A stretch of DNA of 18,439 nt from Caldifarciminota bacterium (GTDB lineage: Bacteria > Hydrothermota > Tepidihabitantia > Tepidihabitantales > Tepidihabitantaceae), in the NCBI GenBank assembly GCA_903908785.1, contig CAIVTL010000687.1, positions 1-18,439 of the forward strand, given 5' to 3'. The notes beneath the pieces were generated by a model. The model was not told the DNA's origin. It made no database searches and saw nothing but the letters and a program-made list of their open reading frames with translations. Positions within the stretch are counted from its first letter, which is position 1; the number at the start of each line of letters is the position of its first letter. Shown piece after piece: positions 7,331 to 13,052 of the stretch. Position numbers and translations under genes: made by a program.

Positions 7331-7357
7331 GCGGCAGCGAAAGCTGCCGCTTTTCTT
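7331..7357 (+). terminator. Rho-independent terminator
   Basis: GCGGCAGC (7331-7338), GAAA tetraloop (7339-7342), GCTGCCGC (7343-7350) and TTTTCTT form a perfect 8-bp GC stem with a stable GNRA loop and T-tract, 21 nt after the beta-helix gene stop. It is the only textbook terminator I see in the window. Confidence 0.93.
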
Positions 7358-7916
7358 ACTCGCGGACCGTGAAGCGTGCGTTGCATCTGACCTCAACCGT
7401 CACGCCGCCAGTCGCGCTCGAAATCCCTCCGCAAACCGCGACGGCATTCCACCTGCGAGTCGCCATCACAACCGACTTGCCTCTCGCCCTACAGGTCGGA
7501 CCGCGACTCACAGTTCGAACCGACCTGCAGACTTCCTTCCGGCTCGACCGGCAAGACATGCTCCGGCTCACCGCCAGAATCGGCCCGCAAATCGCGGTAA
7601 GGAGGGCCTCGGAACACGCCTTCCAAATCACCCTGGGAACCGTCATGGGAACGGTTCGCACCGTGATTCCCGAAGTGTCGTCTGAAACCCGGCCCGTGGC
7701 AACTAACCACAGTCCCAGCAGCTACTTAGGTTGTGCCCCGCCCGTTTTCCAACGTCGGTTGCCCTTCCGACGCCGCGCCATCGCATTTCAAACCAGTTCC
7801 GCCGCGGATCCGGCCTGTTTTCCTCGTCGGGTTCGTCTCGGTGGTTCCCACCCAACTCCCGTGGACATCCCCTGCAACCGCTCGCCGGCCCGGACTGCCG
7901 CTTCTCCCCCGCCCGC
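7358..7916. other. Gene-free stretch without assigned function
   Basis: An open + frame runs 7324-7995, but it begins inside the terminator, ends in repeat sequence and lacks a start site. Its third-position GC, roughly 70% by hand count, is lower than I expect for the genes here. Its middle has a faint repeat of the form L-x-L-x-x-x-V-G-P-x-L-x-V-R about 27 codons apart, which could be a decayed gene. Two perfect hairpins are visible: GAACCGT/ACGGTTC (7637-7657, 7-nt loop) and CGTCGG/CCGACG (7753-7772, 8-nt loop). No RNA family is recognised. Confidence 0.4.
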
Positions 7917-8007
7917 GAATCACAACGCGCAACCCGCAACTCGCAACTCGGAACTGGCTTCTCGCTTCTCGCCTCTCTCAGCGCGCCACTCGTAACTCGG
8001 AACTCAT
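7917..8007 (+). repeat. Heptamer-phased array, thirteen units
   Basis: Units beginning GAATCAC, AACGCGC, AACCCGC, AACTCGC, AACTCGG, AACTGGC, TTCTCGC, TTCTCGC continue in register through AACTCGG and AACTCAT. Consensus AACTCGC. The 7-bp register may continue to the -35 box at 8031. All sequence drift is by substitution, with no insertion or deletion. Confidence 0.85.
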
Positions 8008-8030
8008 GACTGCCTGTTCTTGGTCCCTGC

Positions 8031-8059
8031 TTGACACACGCCCGCCGGTCTTCTACAAT
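8031..8059 (+). promoter_or_regulatory. Strong promoter of the paralog cluster
   Basis: TTGACA (8031-8036), 17 bp, TACAAT (8054-8059). The first transcribed base should be near 8066, which is exactly the A of an ATG opening an 8-codon frame. The first large gene starts about 48 nt later. Confidence 0.78.
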
Positions 8060-8065
8060 TCCGCC

Positions 8066-8092
8066 ATGCAACCGAACCTAGTCTGGCCTTGA
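8066..8092 (+). CDS. Possible leaderless 8-codon minigene
   Basis: ATG at 8066 lies exactly 6 nt after the -10, the spacing seen at leaderless starts elsewhere in this window. The frame encodes MQPNLVWP and stops at 8090-8092, 21 nt before the next gene's start. It could be a leader peptide or ribosome-loading minigene, or a chance ATG at the transcription start. No regulatory codon run or attenuator hairpin is visible. Confidence 0.25.
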   Translation: MQPNLVWP

Positions 8093-8113
8093 CGCTAGAA
8101 GGAATAGGGTAGA

Positions 8114-8662
8114 GTGACCGCGAATCCTGCGCGCGGCACCGTGAACCGCCGAGCAACGGTGGCGGTCGTGCTGGTATGCCTGGCGCAGTTGCTCCCGGCC
8201 CTGTGTCTGCGCGCCGGGCTCGTATCGGTGGGATTCGGCCCAACCATCGACGGCCGGAACGGGACTGCTTTGCGAGCCGACGTACGGGTGCTCGACCTCG
8301 CGGTCGGCGTCAGACTCGCACCGCACTTGGGTCTCGCATTCGGCGCGCTGGGCGCTGACTTCCACCCGGACATCAGTGAGCACGACGGCGGCGTCGAGTA
8401 TCCAGCCCTGCAGGCGTATGCGTTCGGCAACCTCGGGACGGAGGTCAACACCGCCAAGCCGATGTGGTATGGCTACGTGCGCGGCAGTCCGGGAGGGTTC
8501 GGCAGTTCGTTCTTGCGGGTCGGCACCGGAATGTCACTCGTAGTGGGTCCGCTCAATCCCTGCGCCGAGTTGACCTATCGCCGGTTGGGTTCGGACTCGG
8601 ATGTTCGCAGTTCGGTCAGCCTGCTTGTCCGGTGCGGAATCGGAGGCTGGTACGACTTCTAG
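8114..8662 (+). CDS. Exported small beta-barrel-like protein, paralog 1
   Basis: The product is 182 aa from GTG 8114 (AAGGAA about 9 nt upstream). GTG 8141 would give a tidier signal peptide (MNRRATVAVVLVCLAQLLPALC). The mature part is glycine-rich with alternating hydrophobic residues (VSVGFGP, LAVGVRLAPHLGLAFGALG), as in small outer-membrane barrels. It ends RCGIGGWYDF, with a terminal aromatic as in many barrels. The next two genes share this end motif and layout, so the three arose by tandem duplication. Function is not recognised. It is first in the unit behind the promoter at 8031. Confidence 0.7.
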   Translation: MTANPARGTVNRRATVAVVLVCLAQLLPALCLRAGLVSVGFGPTIDGRNGTALRADVRVLDLAVGVRLAPHLGLAFGALGADFHPDISEHDGGVEYPALQAYAFGNLGTEVNTAKPMWYGYVRGSPGGFGSSFLRVGTGMSLVVGPLNPCAELTYRRLGSDSDVRSSVSLLVRCGIGGWYDF

Positions 8663-9197
8663 CAGAACCGGCCACGCAGCGGCGAAGGTCGGTATCGCGC
8701 TCGTGACTCTGATTGTTGGCGGGTCCGGTTTGCAGGCAATGCCGGTCCTGGTCAAAGCGCATGCGCTCTCCATCGCGGTCGGCGAAGCCCATCCGCTGAC
8801 GCCGTCGAGCCAAACCTTCTGGCCGATCTTCGACGGTCGGGTTCTCGATGTTGGGGTCAACCTGAAGCCGTGGCCGCGCATCGGAGTTGGCATCGAGGCG
8901 ACTCTTCTCAACGGGCCCGGGCGGTACGACATGGACGAGTACACGCCCAGCGCAGGCCTACTGCTCACTTATACTGGTTCCTTGAAACGGAGCCCGCATT
9001 CAACCGTCGCGTTTGCCGCCGTGGATGCGTACCCTCGCATCGGCGTGGGCATCGGCGCGAGCTGGACCTTCTGGGCCGTAAACCTGGAAACCGAACTCCG
9101 CTGGTCGCGAATTCAAGACGACTACATTGGAGTGCTTTTCCGCGTCGGTCTCGGCGGCTGGTTCCAGTTCGGCGACACCGAAGAGGCCTCGGAATGA
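8601..9197 (+). CDS. Exported small beta-barrel-like protein, paralog 2
   Basis: The product is 198 aa if ATG 8601 is used, overlapping paralog 1 by 62 nt. TTG 8625 is an alternative with a smaller overlap, and neither has a clear ribosome-binding site. A hydrophobic segment (VGIALVTLIVGGSGLQA, residues ~30-46) serves as signal peptide after an unusually long N-region. Mature features are GRVLDVGVNLKPWPRIGVGIEATL, seen as VLDVGVNLKP and RIGVGIEATL, then GASWTFWAVNLETELRW and the end FRVGLGGWFQFGDTEEASE. TFWAV is shared exactly with paralog 3. Probably an outer-membrane protein, substrate unknown. Confidence 0.65.
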   Translation: MFAVRSACLSGAESEAGTTSSRTGHAAAKVGIALVTLIVGGSGLQAMPVLVKAHALSIAVGEAHPLTPSSQTFWPIFDGRVLDVGVNLKPWPRIGVGIEATLLNGPGRYDMDEYTPSAGLLLTYTGSLKRSPHSTVAFAAVDAYPRIGVGIGASWTFWAVNLETELRWSRIQDDYIGVLFRVGLGGWFQFGDTEEASE

Positions 9198-9219
9198 CAT
9201 TAGCTAGGGGGGCATAGGG

Positions 9220-9795
9220 ATGAGGACAAGAAGGCATGCCCTGGCGGTTGTATGCGGCCTTGCCCTCGTCGTCGGCTCGACGCCCGCGCACCCGGTAATC
9301 CTTCGCGCCGTAGCCACCTCGGTTGGCGTAACTGGAGGCCTCCTCATAGCACCTAGAGGTCAACGCACATCCGTCGTACCGAGCATCGGCGGAGAAGTGA
9401 CCTTCGTCTCCGTCCTCGGCGGCACGATGGTGACGTCTGATTTGGGCATCGGCATGTCCAGCACGTGGATGCATGCGGACGAACTGGGCGTCGACTACTT
9501 CACGGCCTACTCAGTTGGTGCCTACGCGTTCCATTCTCCCTCTCTACGCGAGAGCCCGCACGCGCCGGTCTACTTCGCCGGCATTGAGGGCTGGCCGCGC
9601 GGCACCGACCATGCTCATCTGCGGCTCTGCGCGGGCGTCGCGATGACGTTCTGGGCAGTTTGCCCCGAGGTTGAGGCAGGATGGCTCACACACGGAGACA
9701 AGGACGGCATCTACCTCACTATCCGCGTCGGACTGGGCGGCTGGTACGACCTAGGCGACCAATCCCGGTTCTCCCAATCCACCACCTCAGAGTGA
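9220..9795 (+). CDS. Exported small beta-barrel-like protein, paralog 3
   Basis: The product is 191 aa. ATG 9220 is preceded by a G-rich ribosome-binding site (AGGGGGG around 9206-9212). Signal peptide: MRTRRHALAVVCGLALVVGSTPAHP. The mature chain again alternates Gly and hydrophobics, contains AVTxFWAV-type strand MTFWAVCPEVEAGW, and ends IRVGLGGWYDLGDQSRFSQ. This aligns with paralog 2 over the last ~45 residues and with paralog 1 at GGWYD. It follows paralog 2 after 22 nt. After it, 9796-9998 holds only a short stem (CAGGC/GCCTG, 9798-9813) without a T-tract, and no gene. Confidence 0.72.
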   Translation: MRTRRHALAVVCGLALVVGSTPAHPVILRAVATSVGVTGGLLIAPRGQRTSVVPSIGGEVTFVSVLGGTMVTSDLGIGMSSTWMHADELGVDYFTAYSVGAYAFHSPSLRESPHAPVYFAGIEGWPRGTDHAHLRLCAGVAMTFWAVCPEVEAGWLTHGDKDGIYLTIRVGLGGWYDLGDQSRFSQSTTSE

Positions 9796-9998
9796 CCCAG
9801 GCCGGCTAGCCTGCAGCCGTTTGACTGTGGATGCATTTCCGGTGATACAGCAGGAGATTGTTGACTTCCGAACTACAGGAACAGGCGATCTACTGGGTCC
9901 GTTTAGGCGGACGCCGGCGACGACCGTAGGGGTGAGACTCCAAGGAACGCTGACCGTGTTTCGGCACTCGACCGCCGGACCGCGGAACCGCGGGATTG

Positions 9999-10021
9999 CT
10001 CTGTTTGACTCTCAGGCGCTC
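9999..10021 (+). repeat. Left copy of 23-bp direct repeat (decayed tRNA-Leu promoter copy)
   Basis: These 23 bases are identical to 10812-10834, which contain the -35 box of the tRNA-Leu gene. Similarity continues for about 20 more bases at roughly 60%, including TGACCG. The position equivalent to the tRNA -10 (TATAAT) reads CACGGT here, so this copy is not a working promoter. Confidence 0.85.
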
Positions 10022-10052
10022 CCTTCCACGGTGACCGCGGCACGACGTCCGC

Positions 10053-10080
10053 TTGACCTAGGGTAGTGAGTGGCTAGAAT
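10053..10080 (+). promoter_or_regulatory. Leaderless-type promoter of the DUF5678-like gene
   Basis: TTGACC (10053-10058), 16 bp, TAGAAT (10075-10080), then 6 nt to GTG 10087. The AGGAG between -10 and start is only 1 nt from the GTG and would not be transcribed, so it cannot serve as a normal ribosome-binding site. Confidence 0.65.
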
Positions 10081-10086
10081 AGGAGC

Positions 10087-10290
10087 GTGAGCAAGTCCCT
10101 GATTCAACGCACGAAGGCCATCAGGTTGAGTGGCAAGCCGGGATATTGGGTTGCCCTCGACCCCCGCAGCAACCGACGGGTCGGTGAGGGTCGGACGCTC
10201 AAGGCGGCGGCCCAGCGTGCCGACAAGGCCGGCGTGAAGGATCCGGTCTTCACCCAGATTCCCTTGGAATCGTGCGCCCTGGTCATGTAG
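10087..10290 (+). CDS. DUF5678-like small protein
   Basis: The product is 67 aa and basic. The pattern GYWVALDPRSNRRVGEGRTL, then KAAAQRADKAGVKDPVFTQIP, resembles the DUF5678 family: a short 'x-G-x-W/Y-V-A-L ... G-x-x-L-x-x-A...A...G-x-x-D-P-V' fold of unknown function, often found as tiny genes. The start is GTG 10087, positioned as +1 of its promoter, hence predicted leaderless. The same-strand DUF433 gene follows after 193 nt with its own promoter, so they are not an operon, but both sit between the 23-bp direct repeats. A hairpin at 10394-10424 lies between them. Confidence 0.65.
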   Translation: MSKSLIQRTKAIRLSGKPGYWVALDPRSNRRVGEGRTLKAAAQRADKAGVKDPVFTQIPLESCALVM

Positions 10291-10393
10291 CCAGGACGTG
10301 AAATCGCTCCCGCTCCAATTCTACGAATTCGAGGCTGAGTCCTGCCGGGCATTCCCGGCCGGCCGCAAGGTCCAGCGGCCCATGGCTCGAAAT

Positions 10394-10424
10394 GGCCGAG
10401 GTCGGCTGGTGCCGGGCCTCGGCC
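10394..10424 (+). other. Perfect 8-bp inverted repeat
   Basis: GGCCGAGG (10394-10401) and CCTCGGCC (10417-10424) form an 8-bp GC-rich stem with a 15-nt loop, just upstream of the DUF433 promoter. There is no T-tract. It could be a weak terminator for the preceding gene or an operator-like site. Confidence 0.35.
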
Positions 10425-10449
10425 GGGCCGCGATCTGAGTGCGCGTGGT

Positions 10450-10477
10450 TTGACCGGTCGGACAGGTTGGCTATACT
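10450..10477 (+). promoter_or_regulatory. Leaderless-type promoter of the DUF433 gene
   Basis: TTGACC (10450-10455), 16 bp, TATACT (10472-10477), then exactly 6 nt (GAGCAG) to ATG 10484. No ribosome-binding site could be transcribed. Confidence 0.75.
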
Positions 10478-10483
10478 GAGCAG

Positions 10484-10726
10484 ATGAAAGTCAAGGCTAT
10501 CGGTCGTTTTATCGTGACTGACACGGATGTCTGCCACGGCGAACCGGTCTTCCGCGGCACGAGGATATTGGTCGCCGATGTCTTGGAGCAGGTCGCCAGC
10601 GGGATGGCTTGGGAGGCGATAGTCGAAGAGTGGCGCGGCTCTGTGACACCCGAGGCGATAGCGGAAGCGGTTCGCCTCGCCCGCGAAGCGCTCGTAACAC
10701 ACGCACCCGAACTCGTTCCGGCGTGA
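10484..10726 (+). CDS. DUF433 protein (VapB45-type antitoxin-like), orphan
   Basis: The product is 80 aa. It has the DUF433 pattern: an N-terminal strand segment RFIVTDTDVCHGEPVFRGTR (G-x-P-x-x-x-G-T-R core), then ILVADVLEQVASGMAWEAIVEEW, a helix-turn-helix-like part, and TPEAIAEAVRLAREAL. Members are usually DNA-binding antitoxins paired with a downstream PIN/DUF5615 toxin. Here 10727-10817 has no reading frame that looks like a toxin, so this is an orphan or the toxin has been lost. ATG 10484 lies 6 nt after the -10, so the mRNA should be leaderless. Confidence 0.82.
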   Translation: MKVKAIGRFIVTDTDVCHGEPVFRGTRILVADVLEQVASGMAWEAIVEEWRGSVTPEAIAEAVRLAREALVTHAPELVPA

Positions 10727-10811
10727 ACCCGAAGAAACCGTACTCGGCTGCCGTACGTAGCCCGTTCTGCGTGCCCGACACACCGGACCACTCGACCACT
10801 TCTCTTCTGTT

Positions 10812-10834
10812 CTCTGTTTGACTCTCAGGCGCTC
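10812..10834 (+). repeat. Right copy of 23-bp direct repeat
   Basis: Identical over 23 bp to 9999-10021. This copy includes the functional tRNA-Leu -35 (TTGACT, 10818-10823). The two copies are 813 bp apart and bracket the DUF5678-like and DUF433 genes. Confidence 0.85.
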
Positions 10835-10845
10835 TCATCTATAAT
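10818..10845 (+). promoter_or_regulatory. tRNA-Leu promoter
   Basis: TTGACT (10818-10823), 16 bp, and a perfect TATAAT (10840-10845), 70 nt before the mature tRNA 5' end. It is the best -10 in the window, as expected for a stable RNA. Confidence 0.82.
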
Positions 10846-10915
10846 GACCGTGCGGTCCGGAAGTCCTGGGTACAGTCCACGTCGGGACAGTCCCCGAATT
10901 CCGTCCCGCGACCCC

Positions 10916-10997
10916 GCCGGGGTGGTGAAATTGGCAGACACGCTTGGTTGAGGGCCAAGTGCTTTACGGCTTGCAGGTTCAAATCCTGTCCCCGGCA
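10916..10997 (+). tRNA. tRNA-Leu (anticodon GAG)
   Basis: The 5' acceptor GCCGGGG (10916-10922) pairs with CCCCGGC (10990-10996), and the discriminator base is A. A D-arm with TGG...GGCAGACACGC follows. The anticodon stem CTTGG/CCAAG encloses the 7-nt loop TTGAGGG, giving anticodon GAG (Leu, CUC/CUU). There is a long class II variable arm, and the T-arm has stem GCAGG/CCTGT with loop TTCAAAT. At 82 nt with the long arm it fits tRNA-Leu. CCA is not encoded. No clear terminator follows, and the GxxExxY element begins 6 nt downstream. Confidence 0.95.
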
Positions 10998-11002
10998 TTT
11001 TC

Positions 11003-11034
11003 CTAACCACAGATAAACACTGATGGACACAGAT
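11003..11034 (+). repeat. Left inverted repeat of the GxxExxY unit
   Basis: It starts CTAACCACAGAT and ends ACACAGAT. Read on the minus strand it is the 10-mers CATCTGTGTC, CATCAGTGTT and TATCTGTGGT. Its last 12 bases encode the first four codons (M-D-T-D) of the enclosed gene. Confidence 0.8.
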
Positions 11035-11403
11035 GCAAAGGGGCTCCACGAGGACCTCACGCAGGACATCATCGGAGCCGCATTCGATGTCCACAACGCA
11101 CTGGGCTGCGGGCTGCTCGAGAAGGTCTACGAAAACGCACTCGCTTGGGAGCTAGCGCTGCGCAAGCGCGTAGTCACTGCTCAAAAGGAATTCAAGGTCT
11201 CCTACAAGGGCAAAGAAGCGGGTGTCTACTACGCCGACCTCGTAGTGGAAAACAAGGTGGTCGTAGAAGTGAAGTCGGTTAGTGACCTGGGAGACGTTCA
11301 CCGCGCCCAGATACTCAACTACCTGAGGATTTCCGGCATCAGAGTCGGTCTGCTACTGAACTTCGCCAGGCCCAAACTCAAGTTCGAGAGGTTCGTTGTC
11401 TGA
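11023..11403 (+). CDS. GxxExxY protein (PD-(D/E)XK nuclease-fold family)
   Basis: The product is 126 aa, the typical family length. The name-giving motif is GLLEKVY (G-x-x-E-x-x-Y) in GCGLLEKVYENALAWEL. The putative PD-(D/E)XK core follows as YYADLVVENKVVVEVKSV, with D, E and K in the expected order after a beta-hairpin. The C-terminus is the usual QILNYLRISGIRVGLLLNFA. The family is assigned to PDDEXK_3 (TIGR04256). Its biological role is not established. ATG 11023 lies within the left inverted repeat, so the N-terminal M-D-T-D is repeat-derived. No promoter or ribosome-binding site is evident. It might be read from the tRNA promoter upstream. Confidence 0.93.
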   Translation: MDTDAKGLHEDLTQDIIGAAFDVHNALGCGLLEKVYENALAWELALRKRVVTAQKEFKVSYKGKEAGVYYADLVVENKVVVEVKSVSDLGDVHRAQILNYLRISGIRVGLLLNFARPKLKFERFVV

Positions 11404-11423
11404 ACCACTATCGTGTCTTCCTG

Positions 11424-11455
11424 ATCTGTGTTTATCCGTGTTCATCTGTGGTTAG
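11424..11455 (+). repeat. Right inverted repeat of the GxxExxY unit
   Basis: Three 10-mers (GATCTGTGTT, TATCCGTGTT, CATCTGTGGT, partly) ending GGTTAG. Its reverse complement matches the left repeat with four mismatches. It ends 3 nt before the deoB start codon, so deoB has lost or never had its own separate upstream region here. Confidence 0.8.
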
Positions 11456-11458
11456 CTT

Positions 11459-12627
11459 ATGTCCCGAGTCATAATCCTGTTGCTTGACGGTGTCGGGTGC
11501 GGCGAGTTGCCGGACGCTGCCGCATACTCCGACCAGGGCTCGAATACCCTTGCCAATCTTGCCAAAGTCGTCGGCGGGCTGAGCCTGCCGAATCTAGCCG
11601 CGCTGGGACTCGGCAACCTCATCTCGATTCAAGGCGTCCCGCCGCAGGAGAAACCGGAGGCGTGTTTCGGCCGGATGGCCGAGCAGTCGGCGGGCAAGGA
11701 CTCGACCGCCGGGCACTGGGAGGTCGCCGGGTTGGTGACCAATGAACCGTTTCCCCTCTTTCCGCACGGGTTCCCGCCCGAACTGGTACGCAACTTCGAG
11801 CAGGCTATCGGCCGCAAGACCCTTGGCATGTCGCCGCATCCGGTACGGAAATCATCAAGGAACTGGGCGAGGAGCACCTCAAGACCGGCTGCCCGATTGT
11901 CTACACGTCGGCGGACAGTGTGCTGCAAGTCGCTTGCCACGAGGACGTAATCCCGCCCGATGAGCTGTACCGCATCTGCCAGAAGGCCCGCGGCTTGTGC
12001 TCCGGCCCGTTCTGCGTCGGCCGCGTGATTGCCCGACCCTTCACCGGCAAGCCCGGCTCGTTCAAGCGCACTGCCCGGCGCAAGGACTTCTCCTGCCCGC
12101 CGCCGCAGCCGACATTGCTCGATAATGTGAAGGAGGCCGGGCTGGCGGTTGTCGCTATCGGCAAGGTTGACGACCTGTTTGCCGGACGCGGGTTCACGGA
12201 AACCCATCATTCAGTCAACAATGCCGACTGCCTGCACCTGACTGTCGAAGCGATGGAGAAGACGCCTGCCGGCCTCATCTTCACGAACCTTGTTCAGTTC
12301 GACATGGACTGGGGACATCGGAATGACCCTGTGGGTTTCGCCGCCGGTCTCGCCGAGTGCGACGTGCTCCTGCCCAACATCCTGGACCGCCTCGACCGGC
12401 ATGACCTGCTGTTCATTACTGCTGACCACGGCAATGACCCGACCACGCCCTCGACCGACCATTCGCGCGAATACGTGCCGCTGCTCGCGCTTGGGCCCCG
12501 GTTCTGCTCAGGCGTAGACCTCGGTACCCGCTCGACCTTTGCCGACCTGGGCCAGACCGCAGCCGAGTTCCTGAAGGTGAAATCAACCCCTCAGGGCAAG
12601 AGCTTTCTAAAGGAGATAAGAACGTGA
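11459..12627 (+). pseudogene. deoB: Phosphopentomutase, single-base frameshift
   Basis: DeoB interconverts ribose-1-P/deoxyribose-1-P and the 5-phosphates in nucleoside salvage. The frame from ATG 11459 encodes the metal-binding start IILLLDGVGCGELPDA and the phosphothreonine region GKDSTAGHWE, and runs to IGRKTLG. It then shifts. The family sequence continues in the +2 frame from 11830 (VAASGTEIIKELGEEHLKTG), and carries on through SVNNADCLHL, FDMDWGHRNDPVGFA and ADHGNDPTTPSTDHSREYVPLL to the stop at 12627. One base is missing at 11828-11829, where an Asn codon is expected between G and V. The restored length is 389 aa, normal for DeoB. All other parts look intact, so the shift is either very recent or a sequencing error. 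It overlaps cdd by 4 nt. Confidence 0.9.
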
Positions 12628-13049
12628 CCAAGATCATTCAAGCCAGCCTGCTTCGCGCTGCCCGCGCCGCGGAGGACAGGGCTTACGCGCCCTACTCGCA
12701 GTTCAAGGTCGGCGCCGCGGTTCTGACCGCGAGTGGCCGCATCTTCTCCGGCTGCAACATCGAGAACAGCTCATACGGCCTCACCGTCTGCGCGGAACGG
12801 GTGGCCATCTTCAAGGCCGTGTCAGCCGGCCAGCGCCAGATCAAGGCCCTCGCCGTCTTTGCTCCCGCTCCCCAATCGAAAATCGGCAATCGAAAATCGA
12901 AAATGCCCTTGTTGACGCCGCCGTGCGGCGCGTGTCTGCAGGTGATTAGCGAATTCGCGGCCGACGCCGAGATAATCCTCACCAACGGCAGGGATTCGAA
13001 GCGCTACTGCCTCAAGGACCTGCTGCCGCTTGGATTCAGACTGAAGTAG
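12624..13049 (+). CDS. cdd: Cytidine deaminase with a repeat-derived loop
   Basis: This is the small tetrameric zinc enzyme that deaminates cytidine and deoxycytidine to uridine and deoxyuridine. At 141 aa it is slightly long. Motifs: YAPYSQFKVGAAVLT, SGCNIENSSYG, the zinc/catalytic VCAERVA (C-x-E) and PCGACLQVISEF (the two zinc cysteines). Between LAVFAP and TPPCGAC it carries about 12 extra residues, APQSKIGNRKSKMPLL, encoded by an A-rich heptamer array (12872-12906) unlike the rest of the gene. The GTG start at 12624 overlaps the deoB stop as GTGA, so the two salvage genes are coupled. cdd feeds ribose-1-P-linked salvage upstream of DeoB. Confidence 0.95.
   Translation: MTKIIQASLLRAARAAEDRAYAPYSQFKVGAAVLTASGRIFSGCNIENSSYGLTVCAERVAIFKAVSAGQRQIKALAVFAPAPQSKIGNRKSKMPLLTPPCGACLQVISEFAADAEIILTNGRDSKRYCLKDLLPLGFRLK
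12872..12906 (+). repeat. Heptamer array inside cdd, five units
   Basis: CCAATCG, AAAATCG, GCAATCG, AAAATCG and AAAATGC run in a 7-bp register and are AT-rich against GC-rich surroundings. They encode the basic loop S-K-I-G-N-R-K-S-K-M, which other cytidine deaminases lack. The frame is preserved across it. Confidence 0.85.
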
Positions 13050-13052
13050 TTT

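Larger units (their letters stand above)
11003..11455 (+). mobile_element. Candidate mobile or repeat-borne unit carrying a GxxExxY gene
   Basis: A 453-bp unit is bounded by 32-bp imperfect inverted repeats (11003-11034 and 11424-11455, 28/32 matching by eye) and almost filled by one gene. The inverted repeats are each built of three 10-bp words of the ATCTGTG family also found at 6269-6298 and 16031-16061. It lies between tRNA-Leu and deoB. I see no transposase and no clear target-site duplication, so mobility is inferred from structure only. Confidence 0.45.

Noticed and set aside
7324..7995. 223-codon open + frame
   Set aside because: It begins within the terminator stem, has no ribosome-binding site or family resemblance, and its end is a translation of the heptamer array.
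10283..10783. 166-codon minus frame opposite DUF433
   Set aside because: It is antisense to a recognisable DUF433 gene and covers two promoters. Its composition is Arg/His/Ser-rich without motifs.
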